Positions 59,230 through 64,000 of a stretch of 64,000 nucleotides of DNA are shown piece by piece. The first letter of the stretch is position 1, and each line of letters begins with the position of its first letter. The stretch is from the NCBI GenBank assembly GCA_036346225.1, contig JARFIW010001340.1, positions 558,001 to 622,000 of the forward strand, read 5' to 3'. Position numbers and translations under genes: made by a program. This stretch comes from Platerodrilus igneus (taxonomy: Eukaryota > Arthropoda > Insecta > Coleoptera > Lycidae). Under the pieces are notes generated by a model. The model did not search any database. It had not been told where the DNA came from and saw nothing but the letters and a program-made list of their open reading frames with translations.

Positions 59230-59413
59230 TGTTGTAGTAATAGTGAGTAGTAAGGTCCGCTGCCATTAGAGGCACTCGTATATAGAAGAGTAGGGAGCGC
59301 GAGTCCAATACAGGCGGCTGGCAGTTCTTAGTAGTTAATCATGAAGTGTAGACGTAAGCTAATCACATGTACTAAATTATAAGTTATGACAATAAACAAT
59401 ACTAAATATAACA
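59230..59413 (+). repeat. Right LTR of young Gypsy
   Basis: Identical to 54738-54921. Followed by the target duplication AATCC. Confidence 0.95.
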
Positions 59414-59418
59414 AATCC

Positions 59419-60062
59419 GTTTTTAGATTATGAGTTATCCGACACACCTTCTCGATCCGCAAACCCGTTTCAACCTAACTTGTCTGCAAAAAAGTGTTGG
59501 AATTGCGAGATGGAAGGGCACCCGTTTCGATTTTGCTCTCAACCAAAAAAATTACGCTGCTTTAAATATAGTACTGTAATTTCACAGTACAAAATTGTCC
59601 GCAATGTTCGGGAAACGGACGATTTGAGCCGCCTATAGGTCGGTCCGTGTGCTCTGTGTAGCCACCAAACCCGATCGATTTGTCTAAAGTAAATAAATTC
59701 AACATGGAACTCAATCCCACCATCCAAATCAATCTTAATTTTGTTTTGGCAAGTGTTATAGACGACGAACGTCCATATCTCGAAGTGAATATATATGGTA
59801 TAGCCATGCTCGGTTTGCTCGATAGTGGAGCATCCCGTACCATATTAGGTCCAACGGGCTACGATAAGCTCTGAAAACTAAATATAAAACTCCTATCGAG
59901 TAACATTACATCATGCCGTGTTGCGAATGGCCAAATTTGTAACGCATTAGTGGCATTTATAACCTACCAATTAAATTAGAAAACAAAGTTGTTTGCATAA
60001 AAGTGCTGGTGATTCCGTCTATCCCGGACTTACTGATTCTTAGTACCGACTTCTAGTTTAGT
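59419..60062 (+). pseudogene. gag-pol: Older Gypsy Gag end and protease
   Basis: Resumes Gag with the knuckle CWNCEMEGHPFRFC. Frame 59680-59874 gives VNIYGIAMLGLLDSGASRTILG, the retropepsin active site (DSG). Frameshifts lie on both sides. Confidence 0.75.
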
Positions 60063-61147
60063 ATGGGCATAGTACCTGATTTACGTTACGGCTTGTGGCA
60101 ATTTTCTTCAGTTACGCCCACCCTATCTAGTATACAATCGAATGATAAGCTTAACCCGGAACAAACTACACTTTTAAATTTGACTATTGAACAATTGTTC
60201 AAAGAGATACCTGACGCATTAGATTGCACTCATATGGTAGAACATGTGATAAGGACAAATGCCGAACATATAAAGCAAAGGTTTTACCCTTTGTCACCTG
60301 TTCTTAAAAAAATTGTAAACTCCCAACTGGACGCTGTTAGAACAAGGTGTAGTTAGTCCTTCTTCTAGCCCTTGGTCGTCCCCAGTTGTTATGGACAAGA
60401 AGAAGGACGGTAGTTATCGGTTTTGCGTTGACTATCGTAAAGTAAACAAAGTCGCCGAACGCGATGCATACCCTCTACCTTTAGTTTCAGCGACCCTCGA
60501 CAAACTGCGAGATGCCAAGTACCTTACTTCCATAGACATTAAAAACGCATACTGGCAAGTGCCGATAGTCGAAACGTCCCGCCCGATTACCGCTTTTAGC
60601 GTCCCCGATAAAGGTCTTTTTGAGTTTAGCCGAATGCCCCTTCGGTTTGCATAACAGCCCTGCCACCTGGCAGCGTCTTATCGACCGCGTTATTGATCTC
60701 AACCTCGATTCCTACGTATACGTCTATTTCGACGATTTGGTTATAGCCACAATCGATTTTAATAAACATCTTGAAGTAACTAAAGAAATTTTCAGTCGTT
60801 TAAGAACGGCCGGTCTGACTGTAGCTCGGGAAAAATGCCTCCTTTGTAGACTCGAAATCAAATATTTGGGATAGATTGTTGATCAGGATGCGTTACATGT
60901 TGACTCCGAGAAAGTTTCGGCTATTTTGTACTTGCCTCAACCCAGCAACGTTTCCGAAGTGCGCCGCTTCTTAGGCCTCTGCGATTGGTACCGTCGTTTC
61001 CTACCAAACTTCTCTACGATAATGGCTTCAATAAATAAATTGATGCGGAAAGGTCACAAATTTTTATGGACTTATGAATGCGAATTCGCATTCACAGAAA
61101 TCAAAATTTTTTGTGATAGCTCCCATTATGAGTTGTCTCAATTTTAA
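60063..61147 (+). pseudogene. pol: Older Gypsy reverse transcriptase
   Basis: Blocks in order: MVEHVIRTNAEHIKQRFYPLSP, DGSYRFCVDYRKVNKV, KYLTSIDIKNAYWQVP (palm A), FGLHNSPATWQRLID, YVYFDDLVIA (YFDD catalytic box near 60730), GLTVAREKCLLC and VRRFLGLCDWYRRFLP. Frame breaks occur near 60345, 60640, 60874 and 61100. Confidence 0.85.
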
Positions 61148-61745
61148 ATTGCCGTTTACAATTCAAACCGATGTTAGTGATTATGGCCTGGGCGCTGCTT
61201 TGTCTCAACTTCATCCCGATGGAGAAAAAGTAATAAGTTATATTAGTAGATCTTTAAGTCTTAGCGAGCGGAAATTTACCGCTACTGAAAAAGAATGTCT
61301 TGCTGTAGTGTGGGCTATTGACAAGTTCAGGTCTTATATTGAAGGATCCCATTTCACTATTGTTACCGACCATTTTGCTTTACTCTGGCTAGATAATTTA
61401 AAGGACCCTGCCGGTCACTTAGCGCGCTGGAGTGTTCGTTTGCAACAATTCAGTTTCGATATTGTTCATCGTCGTGGCAAGGACAACGTTGTCCCCGACG
61501 CTTTATCCCGTTTTGGGCCTATTGTTAATGAAGTCAAGGTTCCTAGTAACCCGGAACCGTACTTTGAGGAATTAAAAATCGTTGGTTCCACAAGATGTGC
61601 GATCGTGTTTTGAATAAACCCCCTAGTTTTTCCGCATGGCGATTTGACAGGGCAAATTTATTTAAGAAGTGTAAAATCTCTTTTCCTGACTAGAATCGGC
61701 TGCTTCTGAGTGGAATATCGTAGTTCCCAAATTACATCCGATCAT
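61074..61745 (+). pseudogene. pol: Older Gypsy RNase H and spacer
   Basis: RNase H landmarks: IQTDVSDYGLGAALSQL, ERKFTATEKECLAVVWAI, VTDHFALLWL and RGKDNVVPDALSRF. After the stop at 61613, another frame continues with WFHKMCDRVLNKPPSF and a VVPKLHP block to about 61745, the spacer that precedes integrase. Integrase is absent, so the element is 3'-truncated. Confidence 0.85.
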
Positions 61746-62119
61746 TTAAGCATTTTTAAGACTGTATCGGGCCAATTGCACCGTCACAAATTCTGTAGTT
61801 AAAATTTATTAAAATAATATGTTAGTTAGGCAACTTTAAACACATAAAGCTTTGCTATTATGTTAGTCAAAAAGTAGGTTTTTTCTGTCATAATTACAAC
61901 AAGTTGTAGTAGGGATTTATAAGACGTGTTGTGGTATTCTGCGCCATAAGTTAGATAAGGGTAGCCCCTCCTTTTCTTCCTGTTTTAAGCACCTTTAACA
62001 ATGGGTCGAGCGTCTTTTTCTTGGTGGCGACGCCATTACCAGAATATCAAATATTATAAATATTTGATAATAAATTATATTTTGTGTAGTCAGCTAGGGG
62101 TATGTGGAACTTGAAGTAT
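61746..62119. other. Unassigned spacer between two Gypsy elements
   Basis: No gene. It contains the inverted repeat ATCAAATATTATAAATATTTGAT near 62045-62067. Confidence 0.4.
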
Positions 62120-62665
62120 TGTAGCGGGCTACTACTACCGCGTTTCGCTAATTTAAAACAAGTAATAACAAGAGTCTTTATTACTCACTGTTCACAAGTC
62201 TAATTAACAGTATATGTTTTATTTATAGATGTTTTTAGTCCAATTAACAACGAAGCACTATCACACTAATGAATTTACAAGCACTAATATCTTCTTCAAC
62301 TAAATTCTTAACCATAAGTCTATTAATAACACCACACACTACTATTATAATTTATTTATTACACTTTTGTCTATTTATGTATTCTACAAGCTGCATGTAC
62401 ATTAGACACTTTCACATCATATAACATTTATGTTTACTGTTGGACTTCCAAAAGCTCAACTATTTAACTTTGCACGACATAATTTATATTCGACATTCTG
62501 ATATAGACTAACTTTTTATATTTATTAGCGGTCTTATATATACCTTGAATTAAAAAGAATGACTCATTCTCCAGTAATTGCTAGAAGAATTCTCAGTTCC
62601 TGGAGAATATACAGTGCCTACGGCGCTTGTGTGTTTGACGGATTGCCTAATAGTAACTCGCAACA
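62120..62665 (-). repeat. 3' LTR of the macrodomain Gypsy
   Basis: On the minus strand it begins TGTTGCGAG after the polypurine tract and ends GCCCGCTACA. It is 546 bases long, with GGTATATATAAGACC as a strong TATA box near 62535 and AATAAAGACT near the 3' end. The partner LTR is outside the window. Confidence 0.75.
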
Positions 62666-62945
62666 CTATCCCCTCTTTAAAACCGTGACGTCTCGTAACT
62701 GTAAATACATTTTGACGCCAATTCGATGACTGATGTCGGTATCGGCAGCTATCTCCCCTGGTGCATCCACCGCGTCGTTGGAAATAACAGTCAACACTCT
62801 TTTCTTGGTCTTGGTAGGCAACCGGTTGATAACAACAAACAAGGACCTGGACGTTGGTTCCCTGGAAAACTACTTCTAGCATATTTTGGACTATCCTCTA
62901 ATCTAAGCGATCCAGTCTACAGCCTAGCTTGAAGATTTAGCAAAG
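62666..62945 (-). pseudogene. pol: End of macrodomain and CCCH zinc finger of Gypsy Pol
   Basis: In the frame read from 62919, GCRLDRLD is followed by a TAG (where TARG1-like proteins have tryptophan), then NMLEVVFQGTNVQVLVCCYQ, the last helix and strand of a macrodomain. Counting from the methionine at 62882, C32, C40, C46 and H50 form a C-x7-C-x5-C-x3-H zinc finger in a basic context, 12 residues after the macrodomain end. CCCH fingers usually bind RNA. The frame then runs through the polypurine tract into the LTR. About 15-20 residues between EALLNLQ and GCRLDRL are missing compared with TARG1-type domains, so this copy carries a small deletion. Confidence 0.75.
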
Positions 62946-63555
62946 CCTCTCATAGATGTCCATAACTAGGTCTCTGCCATGAAGAATTTTTGGTGATCAG
63001 ATAGTAAACATAACGATTTTTATCCTGAAGAACCAAAACTTTTCCTACAGTTGGCTGCTGTTGTACTAATTCATCCACACATCCAAACTTTTTCTTGAAA
63101 ACAACAGCTATTCCCCTTGACATTTCCAAATCTTGAGCTACGCAATGTGCAATGGAATACTCTTCTGGTGCTCTAAACAGATCTTGCTGTTTTTCAACAA
63201 CAACGCCAAATCTCGCCTTAGCGGAACCACCATACGCCGCCATGAAGCTCTCAAAATCTACATTTGGCTCACGATTAATAACTTGTCGAACACCATTCTC
63301 ATTATTCGAGCCTTCCTGGTTGTTGCCAGCGTAGGATGTTAAACGGTCAAAGTGTACCACTTTCGGTTTACCACGGGGAGATCTTCTGATCCGGTACACT
63401 ACATCATTAATCCTTTTCATCACTTCGTACGGGCCTTTCCATTGTCTTTGTAATTTTGGCGACAACCTACGTTTTTTTTGTGGATTATACAACCACACTA
63501 AATCTCCAGGTTGATAACCACCTTCTTGTGCTCTCGTGTCATATTGTGATTTCAT
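62946..63555 (-). pseudogene. pol: Gypsy integrase C-terminal domain fused to TARG1-like macrodomain
   Basis: 201 codons. Residues 13-73 are the integrase C-terminal domain (YQPGDLVWLYNP, RQWKGPYEVMKRI, VVHFDRL). A hydrophilic linker (74-115) follows. Residues 117-201 match the first two thirds of a TARG1/OARD1-type macrodomain: DLF then EEYSIAHCVAQD (134-142), RGIAVVFKKKFG (147-158), VLVLQDKNRYVYYLITK (173-189) and PSYGHL (196-201). In human TARG1 the lysine of the LITK block is catalytic, and it is present here as K189. These enzymes remove ADP-ribose from acidic residues. A TGA follows codon 201, and the domain continues after it. A host gene caught beside the element is unlikely, because the frame is continuous with integrase. 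Confidence 0.85.
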
Positions 63556-64000
63556 TCGATCGCTTGCTGCCTGAATATATTCTATCAGACGTTTTCGTGA
63601 ATGCTATTTGATCTTTCACGAAGCTTACTGACGTAATTTTCACCTGCAATCTCTTCTCCAGGTTTAAATCTAAGCTGAAGATCACATGGTAGCCGCAATT
63701 CACGTCCTAACATCACGCAAGCGGGAGAGTATCCTGTGCTATCATGTACCGCAGATCGGTATGCCAGTAGGAACAAATGTAAATATTGATCCCAGTCTCG
63801 TTGATGTTCAGAGACAACTTTAGCTAGGTACTTTCTTAACGTCCTGTTCATTCTTTCGACCATTCCATCCGATTGAGGATGAAGTGGCGTGGTTCTAGTC
63901 TTCCTGATTCCAAGATGCTTGCAGACGTTTTGAAACAACGCTGATTTGAAGTTCCGACCTTGATCGGAGTGTAAATGCAACGGAACTCCAAAGCGACAAA
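63556..64000 (-). pseudogene. pol: Gypsy integrase catalytic core
   Basis: Frame 63980-63585 carries HSDQGRNFKS (second catalytic aspartate) and GMVERMNRTLR (catalytic glutamate), then FLLAYRSAVHDSTGYSP and LGRELRLPCDL, typical of Mag/mdg3-like Gypsy integrases. A one-base shift near 63590 is needed to join it with YIQAASDRMKSQYD in the next frame. It is truncated by the window edge. Confidence 0.88.

Larger units (their letters stand above)
54738..59413 (+). mobile_element. Young Gypsy element with identical 184-bp LTRs
   Basis: LTRs at 54738-54921 and 59230-59413 are identical base for base by eye. A 5-base target duplication AATCC borders the element. A primer binding site (TGGCGCTGCGACAA) follows the left LTR, and the polypurine run AAAAAAGGGAAGA precedes the right one. 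Inside are Gag with two zinc knuckles, protease, RT/RNase H and integrase. Several frameshifts and a stop break the frames. Confidence 0.95.
53470..61745 (+). mobile_element. Older Gypsy element, interrupted by a younger Gypsy
   Basis: Gag begins near 53500 and resumes after the inner element at 59419. Protease, RT and RNase H follow to 61613, with spacer sequence to about 61745. Integrase and both LTRs are missing. The inner element (54738-59413) sits inside Gag just before the zinc knuckles. Confidence 0.85.
62120..64000 (-). mobile_element. Gypsy element with macrodomain and zinc-finger extension (3' end; runs off right edge)
   Basis: On the minus strand: integrase catalytic core, integrase C-terminal domain, macrodomain, CCCH finger, polypurine tract (AAAGAGGGGA, about 62670-62679) and LTR (62120-62665). 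The rest of the element lies beyond the window. All parts share one orientation and follow one another without gaps, so the extra domains are part of Pol and not a neighbouring gene. Confidence 0.88.

Noticed and set aside
62950..63350. Host OARD1/TARG1 gene lying beside a transposon
   Set aside because: The macrodomain is in the same continuous frame as the integrase C-terminal domain and is followed directly by the element's polypurine tract and LTR; no introns or promoter are seen.

Overview
The window comes from an arthropod genome, most likely an insect. The DNA is AT-rich, has eukaryotic splice sites and is dominated by transposable elements of insect type: an errantivirus with an Env gene, BEL/Pao, several Gypsy lineages, an RTE-clade LINE, tRNA-derived SINEs, and a large two-gene DNA transposon. 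A remnant related to Polinton-like polymerase genes is also present. I see no convincing host gene, no rRNA or tRNA gene and no CRISPR array. Lower-level taxonomy cannot be read from the sequence.

Layout. 1-5.6 kb: decayed, internally repetitive dsDNA-virus-like or Polinton-like remnant, with a zinc-finger plus polymerase N-terminal domain at 4.3-5.1 kb. 6.1-18.4 kb: a BEL/Pao element on the minus strand, split by an errantivirus (9.49 to about 17.57 kb, minus). 18.4-22.5 kb: mostly unassigned, with one decayed gene interrupted by a SINE. 22.5-24.7 kb: minus-strand RTE fragments. 24.9-38 kb: a Gypsy integrase and 3' end, split by a 10.9-kb transposon (26141-37019) that encodes a DDE-type transposase and a multi-exon SAM-domain protein. 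38-43.2 kb: an RTE fragment, a gag fragment, and the LTR plus leader of a second errantivirus. 43.2-48.7 kb: unassigned, with one LTR-like block and one SINE. 48.7-53.4 kb: a nearly complete RTE followed by decayed RTE tails and a third SINE. 53.5-61.7 kb: a Gypsy element split by a young Gypsy with identical 184-bp LTRs and an AATCC target duplication. 62.1-64 kb: the 3' end of another Gypsy on the minus strand.

The most unusual item is that last element. Its Pol protein continues past the integrase C-terminal domain into a TARG1/OARD1-like macrodomain (ADP-ribose hydrolase family) and then a CCCH zinc finger, directly before the polypurine tract and LTR. This copy is damaged: it has a small internal deletion, frameshifts and a stop codon in the catalytic loop. 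The architecture implies a retrotransposon lineage that carries an ADP-ribose-processing module.

The nesting gives relative ages: BEL is older than its errantivirus, the Gypsy at 25 kb is older than the DNA transposon inside it, and the Gypsy at 53 kb is older than the Gypsy inside it. Many coding regions have single-base frameshifts, several at homopolymers, so part of the breakage could be assembly error.
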